64,000 nucleotides of DNA from Mycobacterium sp. OTB74 (lineage in GTDB: Bacteria; Actinomycetota; Actinomycetes; Mycobacteriales; Mycobacteriaceae), in NCBI RefSeq assembly GCF_029892685.1, contig NZ_JARXVD010000006.1, positions 124,001-188,000 on the forward strand. Reading direction: 5' to 3'. The position numbers and the translations under genes are program-made. The stretch's first letter is position 1. Every line of letters begins with the position of its first letter. Below, piece after piece: positions 47,888 to 55,921 of the stretch. The notes beneath the pieces were generated by a model, which was not told where the DNA came from, ran no database searches, and saw only the letters and a list, made by a program, of their open reading frames with translations.

Positions 47888-49351
47888 ATGCCGAACCTGG
47901 CTTATGTACACGCAGTCAATCAGGCCGGGGCTGATTTAGGGATCACACCCCGCGGCATAGTCATCGGGTTCGCCACGGTGTTCGTTGAATCGAACTGGCT
48001 GAACTACGCCAACAGCAAGGTCGCCACGTCGATGGACATCCCGCACGACGCTGTGGGCTCCGACGGCAACAGCGTGGGCTTGTTCCAGCAGCAGGTCGTC
48101 GGACCGCCGTGGTGGTGGGGCGACGCCGCGACGTGTATGGACCCGTGCAAGTCGGCGACGCTGTTCTTCCAGCGGCTCAAGGCGCACAACTACAACGACA
48201 CCAGTCAGTCGCCGGGATCGTTCGCTCAGGCGGTCCAAGGGAGCGCATTTCCTGATAGATACGACCAGCACATGGATGACGCCCAGGCGCTCTACGACCA
48301 GACCATTGGGAAAGTTGCTGCGGCACCAACACCACCGGCCGACCCGCGCGTTGCTGCGCTCGAAGCGGCCAGGCCCGACTTCAACGAGTATCCGTTGTGG
48401 TCGGACAACAACGAGGATCGCGGCGGTACGAAGATCGATCTGTGGCTGCTACACACCGAGGACGGGTCAGACACCGACAACGCCGACGGTTTGGCGCACT
48501 TCCTGATCGGAACGCAGGGCACCAAGAACCCGCGGTCGTACCACTACACGATCTCCACCGGTTACCCGAACGACAACGGTGTGACCGTTGTTGATGTGGT
48601 GGACACCGACCAGGCGGCCTGGGCGGTCGCCTCGAGTAACCGCAGGTCAATCAATCTTTGCTATGCGGGGTCGGAGTCGAACTGGGACCGGCAGGACTGG
48701 TTGACGCACATGGGACGCGCGATCGACGTGAGTGCGTACCTGGCCGTGGCCGACTGCCTGAAGTACAACATCGACCCAAAGGTCATCGTCCCGCCGTACA
48801 ACTCTGACCCGCCCGGTATCGCCGATCACCGCTACTGCACCGCGCATCTGCGTGACGGCAACGACCACACCGACGTCGACGGGCCTAACGGTCCTTACGG
48901 GCCGCCATTCCAGCATTTCCCGTGGGATGTGTTCAAGGCCGCCGTCGACCGCTACTGGGGCATCGCCAACGCGCAGCAGGCGCCTACTCCCCCGTCGCCC
49001 GCAGCGGCTCCTCCCGCGTCGCCTGCAGCGGCTCCCGCTCCGCAGACGTTCGAGCAGTGGCTGAAGGCCGCCAGCGACCGCGGGCTCCTCGAGTACGTCA
49101 CCGCCCAGCTCGGGCCTGGTGACCCGGCCTGGTCGTCGAACGGCTCGACGCTGCGTGACGAGTTGTGGAAGTTGTCCACTTCCGGGGTCCAGAAGGCCGC
49201 CAAAGCAGCAACCGCCCAGGGTAACGGAGCAGCAACCGCCCAGGGTAACGGAGCAGCAACCGCCCAGGGTAACGGGGCAGCAACCGCCCAGAAGAAGACT
49301 TCCACGGTCCAGAAGGCCGCCAAAGCAGCAACCGCCCAGGAGAAGAAATGA
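47888..49351 (+). CDS. lysA: Phage lysin A-like endolysin (lysozyme-like + amidase + repeat tail)
   Basis: A 487-residue endolysin. Residues 5-140 resemble a lysozyme/transglycosylase-like domain (VFVESNWLNYANSK with candidate Glu34; SVGLFQQ). Residues 165-355 form an N-acetylmuramoyl-L-alanine amidase of the Amidase_2/PGRP type, with likely zinc ligands H189 (WLLHTEDG) and H314 (ADHRYCT). A Pro/Ala linker (365-385), a helical segment and a Lys/Ala/Thr/Gln repeat tail (VQKAAKAATAQ, NGAATAQG) follow. AAGGAG 9 nt before ATG 47888 selects that start over ATG 47879. It follows lysB after 137 bp. Confidence 0.87.
   Translation: MPNLAYVHAVNQAGADLGITPRGIVIGFATVFVESNWLNYANSKVATSMDIPHDAVGSDGNSVGLFQQQVVGPPWWWGDAATCMDPCKSATLFFQRLKAHNYNDTSQSPGSFAQAVQGSAFPDRYDQHMDDAQALYDQTIGKVAAAPTPPADPRVAALEAARPDFNEYPLWSDNNEDRGGTKIDLWLLHTEDGSDTDNADGLAHFLIGTQGTKNPRSYHYTISTGYPNDNGVTVVDVVDTDQAAWAVASSNRRSINLCYAGSESNWDRQDWLTHMGRAIDVSAYLAVADCLKYNIDPKVIVPPYNSDPPGIADHRYCTAHLRDGNDHTDVDGPNGPYGPPFQHFPWDVFKAAVDRYWGIANAQQAPTPPSPAAAPPASPAAAPAPQTFEQWLKAASDRGLLEYVTAQLGPGDPAWSSNGSTLRDELWKLSTSGVQKAAKAATAQGNGAATAQGNGAATAQGNGAATAQKKTSTVQKAAKAATAQEKK
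49186..49339 (+). repeat. Nested tandem repeats in the lysA 3' end
   Basis: A 24-bp unit beginning GCAGCAACCGCCCAGGGTAA is repeated three times at 49205-49276, plus a 15-bp partial copy to 49291. A 34-bp unit beginning GGTCCAGAAGGCCGCCAAAG occurs at 49186-49219 and again at 49306-49339. They encode the NGAATAQG and VQKAAKAATAQ repeats. Near-identity between copies points to recent slippage expansion. Confidence 0.85.
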
Positions 49352-49463
49352 CCGCTCCCCACTACGGTCCCAAGAACATCATGGACAGCCTGTGGGGTGT
49401 CGGCGGTCATCGTTGCTGTCATCGGTGACGATCGTCATCCTGGCGCGCCTCCTAACGGAGTAG
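49348..49463 (+). pseudogene. Broken holin-like ORF downstream of lysA
   Basis: An ATG overlapping the lysA stop (ATGA) opens a frame starting MTAPHYGPKNIMDSLWGVGG that stops early at TGA. The two other frames continue it with hydrophobic segments (AVIVAVI, then VTIVILARLLTE ending at TAG 49461-49463). Two frame changes would restore a single-membrane-helix protein of about 38 residues, the size and position of a phage holin. It is therefore likely decayed. Confidence 0.5.
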
Positions 49464-49502
49464 GTCGCTAACGGCTTATAGGTGTGCAGATGAAGCGCAT
49501 CC

Positions 49503-49526
49503 CGCAGATCGCGGCTGTGATCTGCG
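49503..49526 (+). terminator. Hairpin closing the lysis cassette
   Basis: CGCAGATC (49503-49510) pairs perfectly with GATCTGCG (49519-49526) around an 8-nt loop, 40 nt after the holin-like remnant. The rest of 49527-49676 holds no gene. A 34-codon minus-strand frame ending at 49551 (IATDLNYRGGVVLNAIIPWL) may be a gene fragment. Confidence 0.5.
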
Positions 49527-49676
49527 TCATGCTTTAACTGGTGTTACGGGCTAGGGCGTGTCGCATAACCGATTCAGCCAGGGGATTATGGCGTTGAGGA
49601 CGACCCCGCCGCGGTAGTTGAGGTCTGTAGCGATCTGGATGTCCAACGGCCTGGGTTAGCGGCACAATGTTGGATT

Positions 49677-50198
49677 GTGACGAAGCGTATGGGCGAAGCG
49701 ATAATTCGTGCGTTCGTATGTCTGGCCGCGCTCGCCGTAGCCACGAGTGTTTGGTCACCGGCACCGGCCTCCGGCGAACCGCCGCCGGGGACGAGATGCG
49801 GGGTGGACTTGAGTGCACCGATGATCACCGAGGCTATTCACCGGCTACGACCTGCATTTCCCGACACGGACGTGGCCTGGAGTCCCGTGCCTTACGGGGG
49901 GAACTTCGATCCGTGTGCGACGTTATCGACCGCACTGGTCACTGTCGAGCGCGCGACGGGCAGCTCACCGGATCATGCCTTGTTCTTCCATCACGGCGAG
50001 TACCTCGGCACCGCCACGTGGGTGCCGTATCCGTTCACATCGCTGAACGTTCCGTTGACGACTGACGACACCGTCGTCCTGGAATACAAGGACGGCCGAT
50101 ACGGCTGCACCGCCTGTCCGGGCCCCGTGACGATTGTGCGCTACCAATGGCAGCGCGATCGCGTCCAGATGCTCGATCCACCGCCGCCGGGTCCGTAG
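49677..50198 (+). CDS. Exported LppP/LprE-family protein
   Basis: A 173-residue secreted protein. The signal peptide covers residues 1-34 (AFVCLAALAVATSVWSPAPASG) without a clear lipobox, unlike LppP and LprE themselves. The family domain is recognisable: GGNFDPCATLSTALV, then HALFFHHGEYLGTATWVPY, with DTVVLEYKD and a C-terminal pair of cysteines (CTACPG). Function unknown. The GTG at 49677 is 13 bases before an in-frame ATG (49689) that is an alternative. It lies between the lysis cassette and the integrase fragment. Confidence 0.75.
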   Translation: MTKRMGEAIIRAFVCLAALAVATSVWSPAPASGEPPPGTRCGVDLSAPMITEAIHRLRPAFPDTDVAWSPVPYGGNFDPCATLSTALVTVERATGSSPDHALFFHHGEYLGTATWVPYPFTSLNVPLTTDDTVVLEYKDGRYGCTACPGPVTIVRYQWQRDRVQMLDPPPPGP

Positions 50199-50261
50199 GA
50201 GGCGTGGTACCGCGGGAACTTCTACGCCTTCGGAAAAGCCGCGCGCGTTCCCCCAACTGGC

Positions 50262-50450
50262 CGCGCCCTCCTCGGTCAGCCAGGATCCGAGGTCTGGCCG
50301 GTCCTCCGGTCGCTTCTCAGCGGACACCCCGAGATCCTCGAACTGCCCCACGATCTGGTAGCCCTTCGCCTCGGCCCACTTCGTGGCCGTCTCTATTTGC
50401 GCCAGGTGCGAAACCTTCTGCGGCCCTTGGACATTCGCCCAGCTTAACGC
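50262..50450 (-). pseudogene. Fragment of a serine integrase N-terminal domain
   Basis: Minus-strand codons read VSHLAQIETATKWAEAKGYQ, then IVGQFEDLGVSAEKRPEDRP and DLGSWLTEEGA. This is the resolvase-domain pattern of large serine integrases (helix, then EDLxVSA, then RPxLGxWLT). Upstream and downstream sequence does not continue the domain and no start is convincing, so this is about 60 codons of a deleted integrase. It supports a prophage origin of the lysin genes at 46.4-49.4 kb. Confidence 0.65.
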
Positions 50451-50457
50451 CCGAATT

Positions 50458-51579
50458 TCAGAAGGCGGGCACACCGTCACGATGCGGATGCAACGCCCCT
50501 ATCGCTGAAGTCAGTGGCAGGTGCAAAGCGTCCACGATGCCCGGCGCGGCTTCACATACCCACGGAATGGCGTTGACAGCCCGCATGCCGGTCGCCAAAA
50601 GGCCGTGGTCGTTCGCACTTTCGCCCTGCCGGTAGCCGACCTCGAATTCTCCGTCGAACGACGGCTCACCGTCGATGAGCACCCGCCAGATGCCATCGGT
50701 GGCACCGGTTCGTCCGGTCGGCCACTCGGGTGCCAGGTCATCAGCCATCCTGTCGACGTGTTCGAGGCTGACGACCTCTTGGCCGTCGACGACACCGATG
50801 CACTTGGCGTACGTGGCGCCGACCGTGCCGGCTGGGATGAGGCCGCAGGCGGTGTGAAGATCACGCGGAGTCGGCAGGAATTCACAGGTCTCGCGAATCT
50901 CGTCGAACTCGACGCCGAGCGCATCCGCGACCATGGTGATCGCCGCGCCCCATCCCCACTTCAGCACGCCGGGTTTCTTCAACCCACCCTGATAGTCGAG
51001 CGGCTGGCCGAAACCGAACAGTTCACGCACATCCCACTCGACCGGATACTCCGAGTAGTTGGTGATCTCGATGCCGCGCACCGAATACACCTTGTGCGAC
51101 ATCGTCATCAGCGCGATCGGGAAAAGGTCACAACCGAATCCGGGTTCTATGCCTGACGAGAAGATCGAGCTCTGCCCTGCCGCGGACGCCTCCCGGATCG
51201 GATCGAGAAACCTCTTTGAGAGCGAACCCTTCTCGTAGACCAAGCCAGGTAGCGACGTGGTGACGACGTTGGTTCCCGAGGCCAGGATGCGGCAGAAGTC
51301 GGCGAGCGCCTCGGCGGGCCGCGGACCGGCCGGCGCGGCATACATCACGCAGTCGACGTCCGAGGCCAACAGTGCATCAACGTCGCGTGTGGCCGTGACG
51401 CCGACCGGATCAATGCCGGCCAACACTCCGACGTCTTGCCCGTCCTTGGCTTCCGAGTGCACCCACGCACCGACCAGTTCGAGGTTGGGCCGGTCCACGA
51501 CCGTTCGGATGGCGTAGCGCCCGACACCGCCGGTAGCCCACACGGCAACGCGATAGGTCTTTCCTGCCGACTGAGTCAT
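50458..51579 (-). CDS. DapB-like NAD(P)-dependent dehydrogenase, copy 1
   Basis: A 373-residue protein with an N-terminal Rossmann domain (VAVWATGGVGRYAIRTVVDR) and the catalytic fold of the dihydrodipicolinate-reductase-like group that includes 2,4-diaminopentanoate dehydrogenase. It carries GIEPGFGCDLFPIAL and NYSEYPVEWDVRELFGFG. This is not DapB itself (much longer; DapB motifs absent). A GAGGGAGAAA ribosome site precedes the ATG at 51579. It is divergent from the VOC-SDR-copy 2-TetR operon, with which it shares a palindrome-rich promoter. The substrate is unknown; a carbonyl or imine reduction is likely. Confidence 0.8.
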   Translation of the reverse strand: MTQSAGKTYRVAVWATGGVGRYAIRTVVDRPNLELVGAWVHSEAKDGQDVGVLAGIDPVGVTATRDVDALLASDVDCVMYAAPAGPRPAEALADFCRILASGTNVVTTSLPGLVYEKGSLSKRFLDPIREASAAGQSSIFSSGIEPGFGCDLFPIALMTMSHKVYSVRGIEITNYSEYPVEWDVRELFGFGQPLDYQGGLKKPGVLKWGWGAAITMVADALGVEFDEIRETCEFLPTPRDLHTACGLIPAGTVGATYAKCIGVVDGQEVVSLEHVDRMADDLAPEWPTGRTGATDGIWRVLIDGEPSFDGEFEVGYRQGESANDHGLLATGMRAVNAIPWVCEAAPGIVDALHLPLTSAIGALHPHRDGVPAF

Positions 51580-51603
51580 CGTTTCTCCCTCGTCGTTGGG
51601 CTC

Positions 51604-51648
51604 TTGTGCACAAAAACATAACAACTGTAATCTTCGGGCATGCCCGAA
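51604..51648. promoter_or_regulatory. Divergent promoter with two palindromes (probable TetR operators)
   Basis: TTGTGCACAA (51604-51613) is a perfect 10-bp palindrome overlapping a -35 (TTGTGC). TAATCT (51628-51633) is an 18-nt-spaced -10. TTCGGGCATGCCCGAA (51633-51648) is a perfect 16-bp palindrome spanning the ATG at 51640. A TetR gene is encoded in the operon, so self-regulation is the simplest reading. Confidence 0.55.
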
Positions 51649-52056
51649 TCGCGCGAACAGCCCAATCTGCACCACGCGGTGATTGCCGTTGGCGCACAAC
51701 GACTGCCCAGAGTTGCGCAGATGTTCACCGAGCTCGGCTTCCAATTCGTCGAGTTCAACGTCGACGACGTCGGCCTGCGCGTGATGCTCGACTGGAACCG
51801 TGGCCTGGAGTTGGTCACGCCCATCGAGCCAGGCACCGACAACCCGGTTCAGCACTTCCTCGACAGCCACGGCGACGGCGTATTCACACTCGTGTTGCGG
51901 GTCGGGGACGCGCCGCGCGCCGAGGAAATCGCACGCCGATACGACGGGATTACGAGATTCCGTCAGCACAGAGACGGGGACGGATGGCAACTCGACGAGA
52001 TCGAGATGTCGGTCCTCGGACTGCCGCTGACTTTGTTGTCCACCGACCTCCCGTGA
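51640..52056 (+). CDS. VOC-superfamily (glyoxalase-like) protein
   Basis: A 138-residue vicinal-oxygen-chelate fold protein. The first beta-alpha-beta unit is LHHAVIAVGAQRLPRVAQMF, with likely metal-binding His, and the second begins FTLVLRVGDAPRAEEIARRY. It could be an epimerase, lyase or dioxygenase. Fewer than four obvious metal ligands are present in one chain, so dimeric domain swapping or loss of activity is possible. The -10 box TAATCT ends 6 nt before the ATG, so the transcript is likely leaderless. First gene of the operon with SDR, DapB-like copy 2 and TetR. Confidence 0.72.
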   Translation: MPESREQPNLHHAVIAVGAQRLPRVAQMFTELGFQFVEFNVDDVGLRVMLDWNRGLELVTPIEPGTDNPVQHFLDSHGDGVFTLVLRVGDAPRAEEIARRYDGITRFRQHRDGDGWQLDEIEMSVLGLPLTLLSTDLP

Positions 52057-52063
52057 CAAAGAA

Positions 52064-52939
52064 ATGGAGAAGAATGTGGGTGAACTCGATGGCAAGATCG
52101 CCATTGTCACAGGTACCAGCCGGGGCGTCGGGGTAGGCATCGCGCATGAGTTGCTGCGGGCCGGCGCCACCGTCATCGGTTGCTCACGAGGTTCGCTCGA
52201 TGCCTTGCCCGGCACGGATGGCAACGCCGACTGGGCGCGCCGGTCGAGCCAATTGGTTTGCGACCAAGGCGATTACACCGCCATCGACGCCCTGGTGCAG
52301 CAGGTTGTGGATACCCACGGGCGCCTCGACATCTTGGTCAACAATGCGGGTGGCACGGTACCGTCGCCGTCCGTCGACGCAGTTCCGGCGTTGGTGTCTC
52401 GTATCCAAGGCGCGCCGGCCAGCGATGACGACTACGAGCGCAGTGTGCTCTTCCATGCCCACGCTGTGCAGATGAACTTGATCAGCCCACTGTGGTTCGC
52501 CATTCGCGCATACCGGCAGATGAAGACTCAGGACGGGGTGGGCTGCATCATCAACGTCTCCAGCGGAGCCGGCCATCCCGCGGGGTCGCCGACACTGGTG
52601 TCCTACGGCGCCGCCAAAGCCGGCCTCAATCAGATGACGCGGTCGCTGGCTCAGGAATGGGGTCCGAAGGTACGCGTCAACTGCGTCGCGTTGGGCCCGA
52701 CCATCACGGAGAACTTCCGGTCGTTCGTGCTGCCGAAAGACGACCCGACCGGCAGCGAATATTTCGTCAACGTGCCGCTGCGCCGCGGGGGTGAGCCCGC
52801 GGAAGTCGGCCGCACGATCGTCTTCTTGGCCTCTGGCGCAGCCGATTTCGTCAACGGAACCACGGTCGAGATCGACGGCGGCATGTTGCCCGGGGTGTTG
52901 TACGACGCCGGCCTCAAGACCATCACCGATCTGCTCTAA
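52064..52939 (+). CDS. Short-chain dehydrogenase/reductase
   Basis: A 291-residue SDR. The cofactor motif TGTSRGVGVG is near residue 16, followed by VNNAGG, the catalytic Ser in NVSSGAG and YGAAK (Tyr/Lys). The C-terminal DGGMLPGVL is a classical SDR end. A longer insert around residues 105-135 (SVDAVPALVSRIQGAPASDDDYE) may shape the substrate pocket. It follows the VOC gene by 7 bp and precedes DapB-like copy 2 by 9 bp, so all are one operon. Substrate unknown. Confidence 0.88.
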   Translation: MEKNVGELDGKIAIVTGTSRGVGVGIAHELLRAGATVIGCSRGSLDALPGTDGNADWARRSSQLVCDQGDYTAIDALVQQVVDTHGRLDILVNNAGGTVPSPSVDAVPALVSRIQGAPASDDDYERSVLFHAHAVQMNLISPLWFAIRAYRQMKTQDGVGCIINVSSGAGHPAGSPTLVSYGAAKAGLNQMTRSLAQEWGPKVRVNCVALGPTITENFRSFVLPKDDPTGSEYFVNVPLRRGGEPAEVGRTIVFLASGAADFVNGTTVEIDGGMLPGVLYDAGLKTITDLL

Positions 52940-52948
52940 GGGGCGACA

Positions 52949-54022
52949 ATGACACGGCGCATCATCCAGTTCTCCACCGGCAACGTGGGTGTCCACGCCC
53001 TGCGGACCATCATCGAGCGTCCCGATCTCGAGTTGGTCGGATTGCACGCAGCCAGCCCCGACAAGATCGGCCGTGACGCGGCCGAGCTGTGCGGGCTCAG
53101 CGAGCCGACCGGCGTGATCGCCACCGACGACATTGATGCGTTGGTGGCGCTTCTTGCCGACTGCATGGTCTACACCTCGCAGGCCGAGACCCGCGCCGGC
53201 GAGGCAATGGACCAGATCGCCCGCTTCCTGCGTGCCGGAACCAACGTGGTCGGGTCCTCGTTCGTCTGGTTGGTCGCTCCGGAGTTCACTGACGACTGGC
53301 TGCGAGTTCCACTCGAAAAAGCCTGTCAGGAAGGCAATTCCACGCTGTACATCAACGGGATCGACCCCGGATTCTCCGGGGACACCCTCGTGTACACGGC
53401 GCTGAGCCTGGCCGGGCGCGCCACCGCGGTCACCGTCCAGGAGATCTGCGACTACGGTTCCTACGATGACGCCGAATTCACTGGTGCCAGCTTCGGTTTC
53501 GGCACCGACCCGGACCATCAGCCAATCCTCTTCATGCCCGGTGTACTCGCGTCGATGTGGGGCATCCAGGTGCGCAGCCTGGCTGCCGATCTCGGCGTAG
53601 AGCTCGACGAGGTGCGTGAGCGACACGAGAAATGGGTTACGCCCAAACCGATTTCGTGCACCATGATGGACGTCGAGGAAGGCAAAGTCGCCGCAGTGCG
53701 CTTCGGCGTCGAGGGCATCCGCAATGGCGAGATTGTCATCACGATGGAACACGTGAATCGGCTCACGGACCAAGCGGCGCCAGACTGGGCCTCGCCGCCC
53801 GGCGGACGGCCGGGTGTGCACCGGGTCGTCGTCGACGGCGACCCCGGCATCGAGATCAACACTCACGTCGGCGGCGCGGGCACCGACCACAACCAGGGTG
53901 GTGTGATCGCCACCGCGGCACGACCGATCAACGCCATCGAAGCGGTCTGCAGGGCGCCCGCCGGAATCTTGGCAGCCCATGACTTGCGACCGCTGGACCA
54001 CACTCGCGGCGTGATGTGGTGA
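52949..54022 (+). CDS. DapB-like NAD(P)-dependent dehydrogenase, copy 2
   Basis: A 357-residue paralogue of the 50458-51579 protein. The Rossmann start is IIQFSTGNVGVHALRTIIER. The shared motif NGIDPGFSGDTLVYTAL corresponds to SGIEPGFGCDLFPIAL in copy 1, and the C-terminal ITMEHVNRLTDQAAPDWAS to LEHVDRMADDLAPEWPT. The two copies are clearly distant, so they probably act on different intermediates or form a heteromer. GGGGCGACA precedes the ATG weakly. It lies between the SDR and TetR genes, 9 bp from each. Confidence 0.8.
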   Translation: MTRRIIQFSTGNVGVHALRTIIERPDLELVGLHAASPDKIGRDAAELCGLSEPTGVIATDDIDALVALLADCMVYTSQAETRAGEAMDQIARFLRAGTNVVGSSFVWLVAPEFTDDWLRVPLEKACQEGNSTLYINGIDPGFSGDTLVYTALSLAGRATAVTVQEICDYGSYDDAEFTGASFGFGTDPDHQPILFMPGVLASMWGIQVRSLAADLGVELDEVRERHEKWVTPKPISCTMMDVEEGKVAAVRFGVEGIRNGEIVITMEHVNRLTDQAAPDWASPPGGRPGVHRVVVDGDPGIEINTHVGGAGTDHNQGGVIATAARPINAIEAVCRAPAGILAAHDLRPLDHTRGVMW

Positions 54023-54031
54023 GGTCTGTGC

Positions 54032-54658
54032 ATGGCAGGTGCAACTCGACCACGACAACCCCGGGGAGGTAACCAGCCGCGCGCCGAGCAGACCCGGCAG
54101 ATGGTGATCGACGAGACCGTGCGCTACATCCTCGACGAGGGTTTTGCCGCACCGAGTGTCCGTCGCATCACCAAACGGGCCGGCGTCACTTGGGGTGTGG
54201 TCCAGTACCACTTCGGCGATTTGGGCGGACTTTTGATCGCCGTCGTCGACGAAGGGTTCCGTCAGCTCACCGAAACCCTGGACGGGCTGCCCGAGTCGAT
54301 CGGGCACCTGTCGGTCGCTGAGCGCACCCAGATGGTCGTCGACGCAGCGTGGTCAGCGTTCTCCAGCCCGACCTCGATGGCAGCGATCGAGATCCTCATC
54401 TCCACTCGCGCCGGACGGGACGATGCCGTCAACAAGCGTCTCGCCCACGCGATGCGTCAGCTCACCGACCTGGGCCGGCACCTCGGTGAAGGCCTGGACC
54501 CGCAACACGCCACAGAGATCGGCAACTTGATCTGGGCCTCATTGCGCGGAATCGTCGTCGCACAGCTCATTTCATCGACACCCCTGGACAGCTCCCGGGA
54601 CCGACGCGCGCTCACCGACGTACTGACCGCCTATGTTCTAGCTCAAGGCGGGCGGTGA
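54032..54658 (+). CDS. TetR-family transcriptional regulator
   Basis: A 208-residue regulator. The N-terminal helix-turn-helix (RAEQTRQMVIDETVRYILDEG, FAAPSVRRITKRAGVTWGVV, QYHFGD) is at about residues 17-68. The C-terminal ligand-binding domain is helical. It is the last gene of the VOC-SDR-dehydrogenase operon and the likely ligand-responsive repressor of the divergent promoter at 51.6 kb. The MFS gene starts 3 bp downstream. Confidence 0.88.
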   Translation: MAGATRPRQPRGGNQPRAEQTRQMVIDETVRYILDEGFAAPSVRRITKRAGVTWGVVQYHFGDLGGLLIAVVDEGFRQLTETLDGLPESIGHLSVAERTQMVVDAAWSAFSSPTSMAAIEILISTRAGRDDAVNKRLAHAMRQLTDLGRHLGEGLDPQHATEIGNLIWASLRGIVVAQLISSTPLDSSRDRRALTDVLTAYVLAQGGR

Positions 54659-54661
54659 GGA

Positions 54662-55888
54662 ATGCCCAGCGCTGGTGTCGGCGTTGCCAAACCCGTGCTT
54701 CAAACTCGAACCGTGCGGTCACGCCTCGGCTTCCCAATGCTGGTCTTCGCCTTCGCCGCGATCATGCTGGGCACCACGTTGCCGACCCCGATATACGCCC
54801 TGTACGCGCAGAACATGCACTTCGCAGTGCTGACCACCACGGTGATCTTCGCGGCCTATGCCATCGGTGTGCTGGCCGCGCTGCTTTTGTTCGGACGCTG
54901 GTCCGACGCCATCGGCCGGCGGCCGGTGCTGATCGCGGGGGCTGTGGCCGCCATCGCCAGCGCCGCCGTATTCCAGCACGCCGACACCGTCGAACTGCTG
55001 CTCGTGGCGCGGCTGCTGTCGGGCTTGTCGGCGGGCATTTTTACCGGCACCGCGACGGCGGCCGTGGTCGAGTCGCTGCCACGCGCCCAGCAGGAGAAGG
55101 CGGCTGCGGCCGCCACCATCGCCAATGTCGGCGGACTCGGGCTGGGACCCGTCCTTGCGGGCCTGCTGGTGCAATACCTCCCACAACCGCTGCAGCTCCC
55201 GTTCACCATGCACATCGTGCTGGCGGCGCTGTCCATCGTGGCCGTGCTGCTGGCCCCGGAAACCTCGGCGCGTGCCGGGCGCATCGGCCAGCAGCGACTG
55301 TCGGTGCCCGCAGAAGTGCGGTCCGATTTCGCGATCGCGGCCACCGCAGCGTTCGCCGGGTTCGCCGTCATGGGTCTGTTCTCCGCGGTGGCCCCGTCAT
55401 TCGTGAGCACGGTCATCGGGATCGACAACCATGCTGTCGCCGGGGCCATGGCGTCATCGATCTTCGTCGCCTCCGCGTTGGCGCAACTTGCCGGACGACG
55501 CATCGAACCACGTCGGGCGGTGGCGGCAGGCTGCGCCATCTTGGTCGTCGGCATGGTGATTCTCGCTGTGGCACTTCAATTTTCATCGCTGGCAGGGCTA
55601 CTGGTCGCCGCCCTGGTGGCCGGTACCGGGCAGGGCATCAGCTTCAGCCGGGGCTTGGCCGCTGTCGCCGAAGGCACCCCCACCGAACGTCGCGCCGAGG
55701 TCAGCTCAACGTATTTCGTGGTGGCCTACGTGGCGATCTCACTGCCGGTTGTCAGTCTGGGCTTCGCCGCGCAGACCTGGGGTCTGCAGCCGGCGGGGGT
55801 CAGCTTCGCTGCCGTCATCGCAGGTCTGTCGGCGCTGTGCCTAGCCGCCGTACTGTGGCAGGAGCGACGCAGTTCAGCCAAGATTTGA
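54662..55888 (+). CDS. Major facilitator superfamily transporter
   Basis: A 408-residue polytopic protein with about twelve membrane helices. MFS motif A is GRWSDAIGRRPVL between helices 2 and 3 (residues about 80-92), and the linker between halves is around residues 195-220 (LAPETSARAGRIGQQ). It probably exports or imports a small molecule by proton coupling. It starts 3 bp after tetR, so it belongs to the same transcription unit and might move the pathway's substrate or product. Confidence 0.87.
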   Translation: MPSAGVGVAKPVLQTRTVRSRLGFPMLVFAFAAIMLGTTLPTPIYALYAQNMHFAVLTTTVIFAAYAIGVLAALLLFGRWSDAIGRRPVLIAGAVAAIASAAVFQHADTVELLLVARLLSGLSAGIFTGTATAAVVESLPRAQQEKAAAAATIANVGGLGLGPVLAGLLVQYLPQPLQLPFTMHIVLAALSIVAVLLAPETSARAGRIGQQRLSVPAEVRSDFAIAATAAFAGFAVMGLFSAVAPSFVSTVIGIDNHAVAGAMASSIFVASALAQLAGRRIEPRRAVAAGCAILVVGMVILAVALQFSSLAGLLVAALVAGTGQGISFSRGLAAVAEGTPTERRAEVSSTYFVVAYVAISLPVVSLGFAAQTWGLQPAGVSFAAVIAGLSALCLAAVLWQERRSSAKI

Positions 55889-55921
55889 GTAGCTCTACCT
55901 ACCGGCTCGGACCATAAGTTC

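Noticed and set aside
49205..49291. Possible CRISPR-like array
   Set aside because: The 24-bp units are directly adjacent with no spacers and lie in frame within lysA, so this is a coding tandem repeat.
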